Shown: piece after piece, positions 21,965-33,800 of the stretch
Layout: every line of letters begins with the position of its first letter
How positions within the stretch are numbered: the first letter of the stretch is position 1
DNA from: Symbiodinium natans
Taxonomy: Eukaryota; Sar; Dinophyceae; Suessiales; Symbiodiniaceae
NCBI GenBank assembly: GCA_905221605.1
Contig: CAJNDS010000273.1
Span: 17,501-75,000 of the forward strand
DNA length: 57,500 bases
Direction: 5' to 3'
Made by a program: the position numbers and the translations under genes
The notes under the pieces: model-generated
Databases searched by the model: none
Seen by the model: only the letters and a program-made list of their open reading frames with translations
What the model was told of the DNA's origin: nothing

Positions 21965-24900
21965 TGATTGGACGCTTAACGTCTATTCTGCGCGTGCTCT
22001 TTGTTTTCTTGGATTCTTTGCGAAACCTGTCTGGGAGTGAGTGGGTTCTCGTTTGGCGCTTCAACGCGGAAGGCGTTGTATCGGATCTTTCTGGCGAAAG
22101 AGGCCACGAAGAGGAGACGATTAACGGAGGAGGGCCGGGGACTGTGCCCCCCGCCTGCATCAGGAAAGACGTGAGAAAAGCAGGCCGATAGAACTCTTGC
22201 AGGAATGAGCGCCGTATATTGTAGTCTACATTCCATACTCAACGACAGTAGTTTTGCGTGGGTCAGAACGGGTACAGAATTCAGGTTGTCTCCTTTTTTC
22301 CCGACTCGCCTCGGTGTTTTTTATGATTCTTTTCCCTGTTTTTCCGACTCGCGTTCTCGACTCGGGACGGTTTGTTTCTGGGATTGCGGCACTCGCCTCC
22401 TCTGTGTGCCTCTCTGACCTCTCTGTGTGTATCCGTGTTTGTCTACGTGTTGTCTCCGTTGTGTGTCTCCGGTGTGTGTGTCCGTGTGTGTCTCCGTCTG
22501 CGTAGCGGCTTCGTTCTGGTCTGTTGTCCGTGTCTCCGAGTGTCCGTCCGTACGGAGGGCGTTTTTGTTGTCAGGGACGAAGTTCTTCCAATGCCTCCCT
22601 CTGAGGGCGCCTTTGGGCTTCAGTCGCGTGGCAGATGGCCCTTTTCGTGGAGGGAATCCAGCCGGGCCCACCCTCTCACATCTCTCAACCGAAAGAACCG
22701 AACTCGAAAATCGAGATCCGCGCGCCCGCCACTTCAATCTCTCGTACCACAAACAACACCGGCCTCTTCCCCTCCCCCCCCTCTTATAAGTCTCCCCTTG
22801 TTTACTTTCCCTGTTTCGTCTGTGTTCCTTCTAAGAGTTAGGGTTTAGGATCTAGAGTTGAGGGTTAGGCTCCCCTTATGTTGTAAGGTTTCGGCATTGC
22901 TTCTCTGACCAAACCCCAAAGAGCACACACCGTGAGAGGACTTGCACGCGGGCTACGGGCCTATCGGGACAAAGCTGAGTTCGTCTCTGCTTGTAGGATG
23001 CAGTGTAGGACAGGGTTGGCACCCCCCCCCCCCCGGCCCGTCTTTGTCGTTTTACTGCGCTCCCTCTGCTTTCATCGCGCGTTCTGTGGCTATTCACGCC
23101 GAAGGGCCATCTTATCTCCCTCTATCTCTCTCTTTCTTTCCTTTTTCTTTATACTTGGGGCCGCGCTCCTCTCTCTCTGCTCTGAGGCATTCTCGCCCAT
23201 TCTTCGGCGCCTTCCACTCGATTCCCCAGCCTCAGCCCGAAGAAACCGAGCCTGAGCTTCGCTAAAAGCCCTGAGCGGCGAATGTGCTCGAGGAGTTTGC
23301 GCCTCCGCTCAGAAAGGTTTCACGGCTGCTTTTTGCGGCCTTTGGGAATACCACCTTTTGGAGAGGGCTACTGGAAGGGCTGATGGGGAGGAGAGCTTCT
23401 CATGACAACACAAGCACACTCACAGGAACGAGCAAGCACAAGCACCACAGAGCACCGGCAAAAAGCAGAAAACATGGCCAGGAAGGGAAGTGATCACATG
23501 CTTTGTTATCAAACACTTGTGGACGTCCATAGGTGTGCTTTTCTTGCTCGTGTTTGTGCTCTGAGGCCATTGCCGAAATAAATCTGTGAGGAGGTGTAGA
23601 GTCGCGAAGCTGACTGGAATTGATACCTCAGAAAAACAGCTGCTGTTGCAGCTGCGCGGAATCTCACAATACTTCCTTTCATTTAGGATTGGCCTCAGCA
23701 TCGCCACCAAATGGGTGATTTTTGCATGCTCAGGGCCTAACTTGCACCCAATGCTAGTTACCATGCTGGACATGACGACCATTGTACCATACAAGGAACA
23801 AAGGTGGATTAAGTTGCCGGGGGTACGATTCGCAAACACCTTGCGCTCCGTGATTTGAGTACTCAGCACGGCGCCTCCCCGCGATGCTCATGCTACATCA
23901 TGATGGTCCCCTTGCATTATTCTAAGGCCTAGCCTGGAGTCGCAGCGAGGATTTCCGCAAACCTTCATTGGCCAGATCCTGGCGAGGGGAGCTTTGCAGC
24001 ACACAAGTCTCACAACCAATCTGCATTCCCCACATGCTCAGTGCCTCTTGGGAAGTGTCGTCTCTATTATGACAGGTACACACGACCGAACGTTACTGGC
24101 GGGATTGGAGGGATTGGAAGAAGATGCCAACGGGGTCCAATTTCTGGAACATCGGCATTTTGGCACAAGTGCGCAGCGGCCTTTCCCGATGCACTGGTAA
24201 GGAACGGACACCACGACGCGGATATAGGAAGGGCAGTCTGCAGTCGACTGCGGTTTTTTTTGTTTTTTTGAGCACTTATCTCAACTGATGCTTTGAGTGA
24301 GGGCGCTCGAAGTCCGCTTCCCGGATTCGCTGCGGATGAGTTGACCTTGTGAGTGGAGGTGTGCTGTGGGGTGTATCTCTTAAGTGCATAGAGTTGTCAA
24401 CAGTGTAGAGTGTGTAAACGGCTGTGTGCATGAGAAAACAGCACCTGCGGCGTTTGGGCAGCAGCTTGACTAAGCGTGGCCGTGGCCCAACTTTTTGGGC
24501 ACCCGGCGCCTTTTCTTGAAGGACGGAAGTGGTTCAAAGGCCTTGCCGGAAACAGGGGATACAGTGATTTCAGAGGATCACGTTGGCGAAGGACTTGCAA
24601 AGGACAAGAGAGAGAATCCGGAAAAAAGGGGAAGGGGACAGGAAAGGCAAGAGCCGAAAAGGAATAAAATAACAGTTTGCAAGTTAACGGCACTCAGAAA
24701 GCAAGCGAGTTGTGGGCACACACAGACGCCATGTGAAAAGCCAGAAGTATATACAAATCTACAAAGGAAGAGGATGAGAGGGCAGGCGACAAGATAGGCA
24801 GCCGAACGAGGATGAATTTCAGGGTTACGGCCCTCCCAGCCAAGGGGTAGAAAGCGCTCGGCAAGAAGAGTAAGCAAGTACGCAGACCAAAAGTAGGCAA
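21965..24900. other. Unresolved; no supported gene
   Basis: Contains telomere-like GTTAGGGTTTAGG at 22837-22850, CT- and GTGT-rich stretches and several frames of 60-158 codons without motifs. 23420-23869 is open on both strands. The kinase N-lobe should lie upstream on the minus strand but was not found here. Confidence 0.4.
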
Positions 24901-24901
24901 G

Positions 24902-25273
24902 ATGCTCGACAAAAAAAGGGCCACCGTGCACAAGCCGGTGTCCTCTAGAGGAGGTCGATCGAGATACGAGACTGGGTCTCTTCGATCATTGCAACGGTTG
25001 GTTCATGGTTCTCGGGACCTAAAGATCAATCAGATCGTTGAATCAGATTACTCAGAAGGAATAGTCAAGTTGTGTGCAAATTGCTCGGCAGCAATAGTTT
25101 GGAAAGAATGTTTGAACTTTGGCCTGGGATGTTTTCAGCAGTATTTACCTACAAATGAGGTACACATCGATTTTGTAGTATCTGATCGTCCTTTCTTTCT
25201 CAATCTTGTTTGTATAGGAAGACAGTCGTTGTCTTTCTCCATATTCTCATTGGAAATCCGTTTGTTTCTATAG
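24902..25273 (+). CDS. Open frame of 123 codons, unrecognised
   Basis: Plus-strand frame containing SRDLKINQIVESDYSEGI, VWKECLNFGLGCFQQYL and HIDFVVSDRPFFLNLVC. It is AT-richer than the surroundings and ends just before a copy of dispersed repeat A, so it may be part of a transposable element or an old insertion. The R-D-L-K string resembles a kinase catalytic loop, but nothing else around it does. Confidence 0.25.
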   Translation: MLDKKRATVHKPVSSRGGRSRYETGSLRSLQRLVHGSRDLKINQIVESDYSEGIVKLCANCSAAIVWKECLNFGLGCFQQYLPTNEVHIDFVVSDRPFFLNLVCIGRQSLSFSIFSLEIRLFL

Positions 25274-25320
25274 TTCTTGTAGGAAATTTTACTCTTATGT
25301 GAATAGGATGACCCGATTAA

Positions 25321-25545
25321 TCTCTTATAGGGAAAGAACTGGAACGGGCAAAGGAATTTTCCACCATAAGAAATCTCGCGGGTATAGGAGACACCCCTTG
25401 CAGCAATCAGCCCGCACCGTTGAATACAAACACGCCCTGGACCACAGTAAGGAGTCGGGATGCTCTTGCAATTGAGGAGACTAAGGGAGGGACTTGTGCC
25501 ACTAGCCATGGCAGGCATGCAGGGGGAGGGCATTGATTGGGGAGC
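25321..25545 (+). repeat. Dispersed repeat A, copy 2
   Basis: Homologous to 2990-3180: GAAAGAACTGGAACGGGCAA, AAATCTCGCGGGTATAGGAG, CCGTTGAATACAAACACGCC, GGATGCTCTTGCAATTGAGG and GGGCATTGATTG. It is slightly longer than copy 1 because of an insertion near its 3' end. Family unknown; it could be a SINE-like or MITE-like element, but no tail or terminal inverted repeat is visible. Confidence 0.8.
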
Positions 25546-25880
25546 CCTCTTTTGGGAAAAAAAACGGATTTGACGTCACCACTCTCCGCAATCTCCAAAC
25601 ATTGCCGAATGGGAAATACATACAAGATTGCGAACCTATGGAAAGACATGTTAACGAATAGTTTTACAAGTAGTACACTGATGAAGGACTCCGAAGACTA
25701 CCAAAACCCCACAAACCCTTGTAATGAAGTTGGCATGCGGAAATAAAGGTTGACGGTGGACGGCAGCGAGTTGAGAAGAAACAACGTTGTCTCTTAGCTC
25801 CGTTGGCACCTGCTGCAAACCAACTGCTTCTTTCTAGGCTTAAAAGGACTTTGCGAACGGGCTGACACGAGCACAGTAAT

Positions 25881-26510
25881 TCAGGCGAGGGAGTTGGGCA
25901 CTGCAAGGTGCGGGTTCCAGGGTGGACCTGTGGGGATTGCTTTGCCGATGGGGAGCGCGTTAGAAAAACCACCACGGATCGTGAACATTTCTAAGGGGGC
26001 GCAGATTGTGGGGGCCACTGCCAGTGCGGTGCTATTTCGGGCTTCGACTAAGGCAAACGATAAATAAAATGCGCATCCATTAGACATAATACATAGGGAT
26101 AGGGCTTCAATTAAGCCAGGGTCGATTTTGGCAGGTGACTGCGGTTGGAGGACAAGAAATGGACTGTCGGCCTTTCTAAAGACAATCTTGGACCTAGAAA
26201 GCACCACAAAGTGCAAGTTACGATGCTTGCTAGAGGTTGGAAAGGCTAACAAGTCTCCAAGGGGCAAAAAAGAACGGCTCTGAAGCAGGGAGAGGTTGGG
26301 ATCAAAAGGGTTCTGCACGCAAGGGGCGCTTTGCGCGCTCTGGCTGAAGCTGGACTTGCAGGGCACTGGTTGTCGGACGACATGCCACTGCTCTGGACGG
26401 GCCCGTTCCGTTTGGTCAAAAAGATATGTTATTAATAAACTTATTACACCGAATATTGGTATGTGATTGTAACTGTGGTTAAGTAACCATGGATTTGTAT
26501 TGTGTTGCAT
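25881..26510 (-). CDS. Open frame of 209 codons, unrecognised; the antisense frame is also nearly open
   Basis: The minus strand is open for 209 codons (for example SFLPLGDLLAFPTSSKHR). The plus strand, in one frame broken by only two stops in about 200 codons, reads PPRIVNISKGAQIVGATA and GLSAFLKTILDLESTTKC, which looks at least as protein-like. A plus-strand decayed gene with the minus frame as its shadow is as likely as a real minus gene. The block runs directly into the TTG/CTG array at 26.56 kb. No family recognised. Confidence 0.25.
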   Translation of the reverse strand: MQHNTNPWLLNHSYNHIPIFGVISLLITYLFDQTERARPEQWHVVRQPVPCKSSFSQSAQSAPCVQNPFDPNLSLLQSRSFLPLGDLLAFPTSSKHRNLHFVVLSRSKIVFRKADSPFLVLQPQSPAKIDPGLIEALSLCIMSNGCAFYLSFALVEARNSTALAVAPTICAPLEMFTIRGGFSNALPIGKAIPTGPPWNPHLAVPNSLA

Positions 26511-26554
26511 TTAGCATGACTTTAATCCATATGATTTTTGTAATAATTTGTTGC

Positions 26555-27740
26555 GGTTGTTGGTTGTTGCTACTGCTGATGCTGCTGTTGTGTGTTGCTG
26601 CATTGTTGCTGCTGTTGCTGCGGTTGTTTGCGTTTGTTGCTGTTGTTGCTGTTGTTTGCGTTGCTGCTGGTGTTGTTGCTGTCGTTGCTGTCGTGCTGTT
26701 GTTTTGCTGGTGTTGCTTGTTGCTGTTTGTTGCTGTGTTGCTGCTGTTGCTGCTGCTGCTGCTGCTGTGCTTGCTGCTGCTGCTGCTTGAGGTGATGCTG
26801 CTGCTGCCGCTGCAGTTTGCCGTGGCCGTTGCCGTTGGGCCTTGTCGTTGTGGTTGGGTTGTGGTTTTGTCGTTTTGTCGTTGTCGTTGTTGTCGTTGTT
26901 GCGTTGTTGTCGTTGGTTGTAGTTGTTGTCGTGGTTGTCCGTTGTTGTTGTTGGTGTGTTGTTGGTGGTGTTGGTTGTGGTTGGGTTGTTGTTGTGGTTG
27001 TTTTGTGTTGTTGGTTGTGTTGTGGTTGTTGTTTGTTGTTGTTGGTTGTTGGTGTTGGTTGTGGTTTGTTGGTTGTGTGGTTTTTGTTTTTTGTGTTTTT
27101 TTGTGGTTGCTGTTGTGGGTGTGGTTTGGGTTTTGGTTTGTTTGTTGTTGTTGCGTTGATGTTGCTCTCCGTTGCTGGTGTTTGTTGTTTGTTTTGTTTT
27201 GTTGGTGTGTTGTTGGTTGTGGTTGTTGGGTGTTGTGGTTGTTGTTGGTTGTGGTTGTTGTTTGTTGTTTTGTGTTTGTTGTTGTTGTTGTGTTGTTGTT
27301 GTTGTTGGTGTTGTTGTTGTTGTTGTGTTGTTGGTGTTGTTGTTGTTCGTTGTTGTTGTGGTTGTTGTTGTTGTTGTTGTTGTTGTTGGTGTTGTTGTGT
27401 GTTGTTGTTGTTGTGTTGTTGGGTTGGTGTTGTTGTTTGTTGCTGCTGCTCGGCTGTTGCTGTTGTTGTTGTTGTTGGTGTTGTGTGTTGTTGTTTTGTT
27501 GTGTTGTTGTTGTAGTTGTTGTTGTTTGGTGTTGTTGTGTTGTTTGTTGCTGTTGATGGTGTGTTGTGTTGTTGTTGCTGGTGTTGCTGTTGTTGTTGCT
27601 GTGTTGCTGTTGTTGCTGTTGTGCTGGTGTGCTGTTGTTGTTGCTGTTGTTGCTGGTTGTTTGCTGTTGTTGCTGTTGTGCTGTGTTGCTGTTGCGTTGC
27701 TGTTGTTGCTGTTGTTGCTGTTCGTTGCTGTTGTAAGCAC
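26555..27740. repeat. 1.2-kb (TTG/CTG/GTT)n array
   Basis: Interspersed GTT, TTG, CTG and GCT units with little unique sequence. The minus strand translates as an Asn/Gln/Thr-rich frame of 436 codons and the plus strand as Cys/Leu/Val. Neither has a non-repeat domain, so I do not call a gene. Confidence 0.88.
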
Positions 27741-27882
27741 TACAGCTCAAGCGCCCGCGCACTGGGTAGCTGTCGAACCGGCCAAGCACCGAACTTTCTC
27801 TTCACAAAGCTTTCGGGGCCCACCTAACATCTCAGGCTTTCTAGCTTTTGCCAAGCTTGATGGTCACCTTCCGAGGCTTTAG

Positions 27883-28647
27883 ACTCCTGCAATTGAGGAT
27901 TCAGCCGCAGACAGCATTATCCACCGAGTTGCCGGGTCCCAATTCCGGGGGGAAAAGACCATTAGATCGTCTCTTAGACTGCAATCTTTCCTCCTTAAGT
28001 GTGAGGGTTCTGTCTTTCCGCCCCCCGACGAGGGCGTAGGGGTATGATCGTGCCTCGGCACTCCGGAAAACAAGCGGATGGCCAAGGGGATAACTTTGAG
28101 GCTTTTACAATGGGATGACGGGTTTTTTCTATGACGCTGGTTTCCAACCCAAAGCAGAGCAATGTGTGTTCTAGTTCACGCAAGGTCTCGTACCGCGCCT
28201 CTTGACAACATGAACAGTGTTTTTAAATTTCAGCGGGCATGTCTACAGATGCTGTCCGACGAAGCGGTCCTACTAAACGGGAGCCTCGAGCCCCAGCAGT
28301 TGCCGGAGACAGCCGAGTCCCTGCTGCGATAGCGGCAGATCCTCTATACGGCCCTTCATATTGCCTTCTGTACTCCGGAAGTGAAGTCGGACGGCACTGG
28401 CCAATGCGTATTTGCAAATCGGTATTGTCACAGTTCAGACAGGAAAGGTCCTCTGCATGTGGTTTTCATCGCCAGCTTACATTCGGGGTCCCCTGCTGAG
28501 GATGCCGCGCAGCAGATTACAGTCGAGGAAAGCAACCTTACCCAACGTTATCAGGTGTATGCCTGCTTCAAGCCTTCCAGTACTGAGCTAGGTTGGGCTG
28601 GGCGCGGCCAGCGCTGGCGCGGGCCGCAGTACCCAGGTCGGAGGTAG
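27883..28647 (+). CDS. Plus-strand gene or pseudogene candidate with an in-frame TAG
   Basis: Exon 27883-28000 (DSAADSIIHRVAGSQFRGE) lies between CTTTAG and GTGAGG. A second segment starts at 28234 after the strong acceptor TTTTTAAATTTCAG and reads LQMLSDEAVLLNGSLEPQQ up to a TAG at 28330-28332, then continues in the same frame as ILYTALHIAFCTPEVKSDG, LHVVFIASLHSGSPAEDAA and YQVYACFKPSS. A second frame from the same acceptor (STDAVRRSGPTKREPRAP) is also open to 28497 and joins the first exon in phase, so the true frame is uncertain. No family recognised. It could be a pseudogene, two genes, or a misread of one. Confidence 0.38.
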
Positions 28648-28649
28648 GA

Positions 28650-30149
28650 GCGGGCCTGCTTGCTCCAGGTGGAAAACTTCTTGAGTGTTAAACGCAGTCA
28701 AAAAAGTACTTCGCCGGGACACCAGTGCAAGGTGATCAGCCCAAAAGTATATGCTCGCACCGCTTTACGTTAACGCTCTCCTCGGCTTGTTTTTTCTTCT
28801 TCGCTGGCCTTCAATGCAGGTGAGATGGCAAACATTTCAGGCCTAGTAGTCCCGGATTCGTCGGGTTTCTAGGCTCTGCAGCGCCTAGTAGTCCCGATCG
28901 GTAGGGTAAGGCAGCAAGATGACACCTTTCATTTCTTTCCTTTTGCTTGGTTCAAGACAGATAGAGGTTCCCGTTCAGTCGGGTGAGGCAGCGCTGCGGC
29001 CTAGTAATCCGGTTTCGTGGGTAAGGCACTGAAGAATGGACGCTAGCTGGCTGCCAGTTGTTGTATTTCAATTTCTTTTAACCTCACACTGCAGCCGGCA
29101 GCGGCATGAGCGGAGATTTATCAAGCTCAGTTGCTTTCACGCCATCTTCGGTAGGCGAGAGGGCCTGAGCCATACAGCTCAGACTTTTCGCCTTTCAGTT
29201 TCGCTCATTGAGGCTGTGGATGTGTAGCGCCTTGTTGCTTTGTCTTTTTGTGAGGCCTTGAGTCCGGATGGCTCAGCTTGAACCAGTAGTAATCCCCAAA
29301 TGGGCGGAACCCTGGCAGCTCGGCCGAGCCAAAACACTTAGTTTGTCGGTAGTTCTTTGAAGCAGCCGCTTTAAGCCATTAAACACCACTCTGGAGCCTA
29401 CCTGGCTTTTCCTTTTTGCATCTTTCCGATTGCCATATCGCTGCATTTCAAGCAGAGGCCCTGAGCGCGAGAGTCTTGTTAGTGCAGCAGCCCTTAGCGC
29501 TAGATTTCTTCTCAAACTGGACCGAGAATTTAAGTCGGGGTTAACCCCTCGGAACTGTTGAATTATACTTTGAGTGAATTGCTCTGCTTTGTTTTGAAAT
29601 CTGTTTTTTTTTTCTTTCCTTTCTTTTTTTTTGAATCTTTTTGAACGGACTGCACTGCTCTGTTTGGGGTTTTGTCTGTTTCATTGGGTTCAGGCTTGGT
29701 GTTTTCTTGTCGGTCGTAAAGTGAAAGTGCAGTTGTGCCTGCCTGTAACGGGACTTGGTCCCAAACAATCGTGTGGGTCCCCTCCTGGTAAAGTCCACCG
29801 TGTTTGCAGAGTTTTTTATGCAGGAGGGCAGGTTTGCTGCTTGTGCACGGGATGGGTCACCATTGTAAGATGAATGAAAAATTTTGACATCGTTGCTGGA
29901 ACCGAGTGAGGTCTCCTCCCAGTACACGACCTCCGTGTTTGCAGCTAGTCTAGGCCCAGCTTTTGGCGACAGCTGCCGGGCAAGACAGTCAACTAAAAGC
30001 GCGTTTCTGTCCTATATTGCATTACTTTGCTAGCGGCTTTACCCTCACACCGCGCTTCCAGTTGACTTAGAACTAGCCGTATTTCAAGTCATTCTACCCC
30101 CATGCCGCCAAGGTCGGGACATATTCCGAACATGAGTCCGAATGAAATG
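28650..30149. other. No supported gene; short diverged direct repeats
   Basis: GGCCTAGTAGTCCCG-like units occur at about 28850, 28888 and 28983, followed by TCG-GGG and CTCTGCAG/GGCAGC words, a weak tandem of short repeats. 29541-29927 is open on both strands (128 codons minus, 80 plus) without motif. Confidence 0.4.
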
Positions 30150-30460
30150 ACATGAAAGGTTGTTGCTGTTGGGTGCTGGTTGCGTTTGTTGCTGTGTTGC
30201 TGCAGATGCTGCTGTTGCTGATTGCTGCGCTGCTGCTGCTGTGCTGCTGCTGCTGGTGTGGTTGGTGTGTTGTTGTTGTTGTTGTTGGTGTTGTTGTTGT
30301 TGTTGTTGTTGTGTTGTTGTTGTTGGTGCTGCGTTGCTGTTGTTGCTGTTGTTGCTGTGGTGCTATTGTTGCTGCTGTTGTTGATGCTGGTTGCTGCTGC
30401 TTGCTGTTGTTGTGTTGTTGCTGTTGTTGCTGTTGTTGTGTTTGTGTTGTTGTTACCATA
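30150..30460. repeat. Second (TTG/CTG)n array, same unit as 26.6-27.7 kb
   Basis: About 310 nt of GTT/GCT units in the same orientation as the larger array. Open frames are Gln/Asn/Thr or Cys/Val artefacts. It is followed at about 30510 by dispersed repeat B copy 1. Confidence 0.88.
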
Positions 30461-30510
30461 TTCTTGTTATTGAATATGTCGGATACTAGTATAGTATTTC
30501 TGGGTGTATT

Positions 30511-30895
30511 CGCCTCGGTTCACGGCCGAGAAGCAGACCCGGATCGGGGCCTACTTCCCCCTAACCCAAACACTGACAACGCCCCCCCCCCACCCACGCT
30601 TTGCAGGAGCTGCAAACCGATGGGGGGTTTCCCGGCTGGGACGCTCCAAACGTGGGCTGTTTTTGGGATTCTTGGCTGGGACCGCTGAAACCCCCCTTGA
30701 AAATCCTGGAAAAATCCCCTGAAAACCCCCCTGACTGGGGGTCGCCTGCAACCCTTCAAACTTTTCGGGGACCTGACCTGAAACTGGTCTGGCACCCGAC
30801 CACGCCCTGTTACCCCGGCCCCCAGAAAACCTTCTTCCTCCTTCCTGTCCAGGCCGCCCGGCGCCGAGGCGGCGCGCGCAAGAGCTTTAACTTTT
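30511..30895 (+). repeat. Dispersed repeat B, copy 1
   Basis: Shares ordered blocks with 39010-39372: CCGAGAAGC, AGCAGACCCGGATCGGG, CTTCCCCC, GGAGCTGCAAACCGATG, then TTCTTCCTCC and the end GGCGGCGCGCGCAAG. The middle differs: here CCCC/GGGG-rich unique sequence, in the other copy a long poly-C tract. Both ends are conserved, which suggests a discrete element of about 370 nt. Confidence 0.8.
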
Positions 30896-30899
30896 TGTG

Positions 30900-33800
30900 T
30901 ACCATTGATATCATTACCTGATATTTGTACATGGGCTATTAATAGGACTAGATGACTAGACCATTTGTTTGTCATATTGGAGGGGTTTTTTTGTAGTGCC
31001 GGCATGGAAGGCAGATGGAACGAACACTCAAGTTCTCGGGACTGTAGGGCGACTGGGGCACATGGGGGGGGCAAGGCCAGAAGTCTGGCTTCGAAGCCAA
31101 ACAACAGGTGAGGCAACTTGCGGAAGAATTACATCCTCAAAAGCTCAAATGCCTACCTTTCCTTATACCGTTACAGAGTAGCCCTTTGCCATTGCCCCCC
31201 CCCCCCATGCTTTTGGCATTTTCTGAGCCCGTGCAAGAATGTCTCTAGGAGAGCGACACCCACCACAACCATCTTCGGCCTGCTTTAACCGGTGCAATCT
31301 TGCTTTGCAAACAACCCTCAGCCCATGAAGAGGACCAGCATTTTCAAACACCGAATCCGCGTTCCAAACCCGTCATGCCAACTCTATGGTTCTTCTTTCT
31401 TTGTTTTGGCCTTTCTTTGTCTTGCTGTCAAGGGGTTTTAGTAATCAAAGTAGGGAACGCACGAGAGAATTACGGAGAGGACAACCAGAGCCATTGAAAC
31501 GCGCATGAAAACGAAATGGAGAAAATGGTTTTCCCAGTTACAATAAAGAAAAACAGAGGTTGTCCTATGATAAAATAAGAGAAAATGAAGGTTGCCAAAA
31601 TTAAATATTGAACATTTGAGGTTTTCGTGAAAAATACAAGGACAGGGGGTAAGTTTTCCTGTAGAAAAACACAGAGAACTGACTTCCGGACCAAGAACCC
31701 CCCCCCCCCCCCCGCAAAACGAGATTCAAAAATGTGTAAGGAAAAAAACTCACTCCCAACAAAAAGCTCTCCAATTACTCCAACCCCCCCACCGCCCCCC
31801 ACTTTTCGAGAGCGGCACTCTCCCCGGAGAACCTGTGGGAAGGGGACACGTGGGAACATGTCGGAGCGCGTGGGCAGGGCAGGGCATCCGGGGCAGACTC
31901 AAGGGACCGTGTGTAGAGATGGGCAATGGAAGGACCTTCTGGTGGACAGGCCCTTCTCAGTGAGGCCTGGCAGGGCCTGCGTAATTCGCAGATGCCATGG
32001 TGAACAGCGGTTGCGCGAGTTCAAAACTCTTCAAACGTACAAACCCGTCAGGGGCGGCTCTCGGAGCGGGCGCCCAAAGGTGGCGACCCACTTTTGCCCA
32101 TGACCTCAAACCAGATGTGAGGACCGGTATGCGACGATTTACCTACGAGCCAGGACGAGTGCAACAGACGGGCGTGAGCCTTTAACATGCTGTAACAGAT
32201 TGAACTATACTAGCTTGATATTCCCCATAAAGACATGTTCATCATTGCACCGCAAAAAAGATGCGAAAATGACCCGGCGAGTATTAGCAAAGCCTTTCCT
32301 CGAGGTGGCCGGGGGTTGAACCCTCTCACGTTGTGGTGTTTAAGATCTCTTCTAGAATCTGGCAGAGGCACTTCAGTTAAGCTTGCGTCGCTGTGTCAAA
32401 ACCCCTTGAGCCCTCTTAGTGTCACGACTCCGGAATGTCACGTTCTACTGGCCTGGAATGACTTAAACGTCCCCGCTTCTCGGCGCTCGAGGCCAACTCC
32501 AATGAAAGTCCCCCCGCGGAGAAGGCTGAGGAAGATGAGAGAAGCAGAGGGGCCTCTTGTGTTATGCTTGTTATTGGTAACTTAGGACTGAGCTCTCTGA
32601 GAGCTTTACTTTGCGATGTTCGAGCGCATGTGGTTTTCTTTCTGTTCATTGCCATGTATGGTGAGCCATAGCCTTGCGGCGCGAGGAGGCAAGTACGTAC
32701 AACACAAGAAAAAGCAAGAGGGATGCAATACAAACGAGATTTCCTTGTTGTTTAGCATTCTTTTCCCTCTCTCTGCTAATTCTGCTGAGCTCAGGATGCT
32801 CAGAGATCGGCTTTCCGGAAGGGGCGACTTGCCAAAACGCATTTTTCATGCTGTTTGTTTGCGCCTCGCAGCTGATTGCCTTCGAAGCTGGGAACCGAAT
32901 ACACGGCAATTCTGAACCCAAAACATCCCCGGAAGCCCCACCCAGTGTGCCGATTGCCTCAAACTCCAAACTTCTCAACAACAGACCTGAAACATCTGAG
33001 CTACTCAAATTCGAGTAAACTGTAGATCTACATTTTCAGTGTTTAGGGTGGAAAAAGTAAAACTCGCCGTAAACCCCTGAACTGGTGAAGTGGACCTTTC
33101 GGCGTGCTCATCGGCCCTTCTTCAGCCATACTAGACTCTATAGGGACCCATACGATAGCAAAACATCTCGGATATCTCGCCTTAGTTTCCCTGAAAGCTC
33201 GAAAGATTCGACAGGTCTCAGCGCTGAATCCGGAGCAGTTCCTAGCTGGTCAGGAAGGCTGCGCTCCCCAGGTAGATTTCAGTTTTGACCGCCTGAAGCG
33301 CTCGGGTTCGTCTCAATCTTGCCATAGGACTCTCTCACTGGGGCACGTTTCCCCCGCATGACTGGCGACACCATGGGCGCACATGGCAGAGGCCGAGGCC
33401 ATTCGGAGCGGGCTGGGAGGGCGGCGCGATGGGCGAAGCCCGTGCCCAAACTTCCCGGCAATGCGCCTTGCGCTAGCACCTCAAACTTGTAACAGATCCA
33501 TTTCTTTTGTGAGGTCTGGGTCAACTCTTCAGTATCTTATCCTCGTCCTCTCTTGGGCATTCAGGCGGCGGCGAATGTGCTGGCTCCAGCTTGGAGAAAA
33601 GACTCTCTCTTTACTCCCCTCCTTCTTCTCAATAAAACCCAGCAAAAAACCCGGAGCTTGGCTTTTTTTCGAGATTGGCTTTTTCTGCTCCTTCGTCCGC
33701 CCCGGCCCCGGCCCAAGACCAGTGGCCTCCTTTCGTTTTCCAATTCGGCAACGCACAGCATTTCCGCGCATCGAGACATTTGTGCGCATTCAAGATGCAG

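Noticed and set aside
25000-25030. Kinase catalytic loop (SRDLK) on the plus strand
   Set aside because: No neighbouring kinase motifs in any frame, and it is on the opposite strand to the kinase C-lobe.
26479-27789. 436-codon Gln/Asn/Thr-rich protein on the minus strand
   Set aside because: Entirely simple repeat with no non-repeat domain; the other strand and frames are equally open as Cys/Leu/Val repeats.
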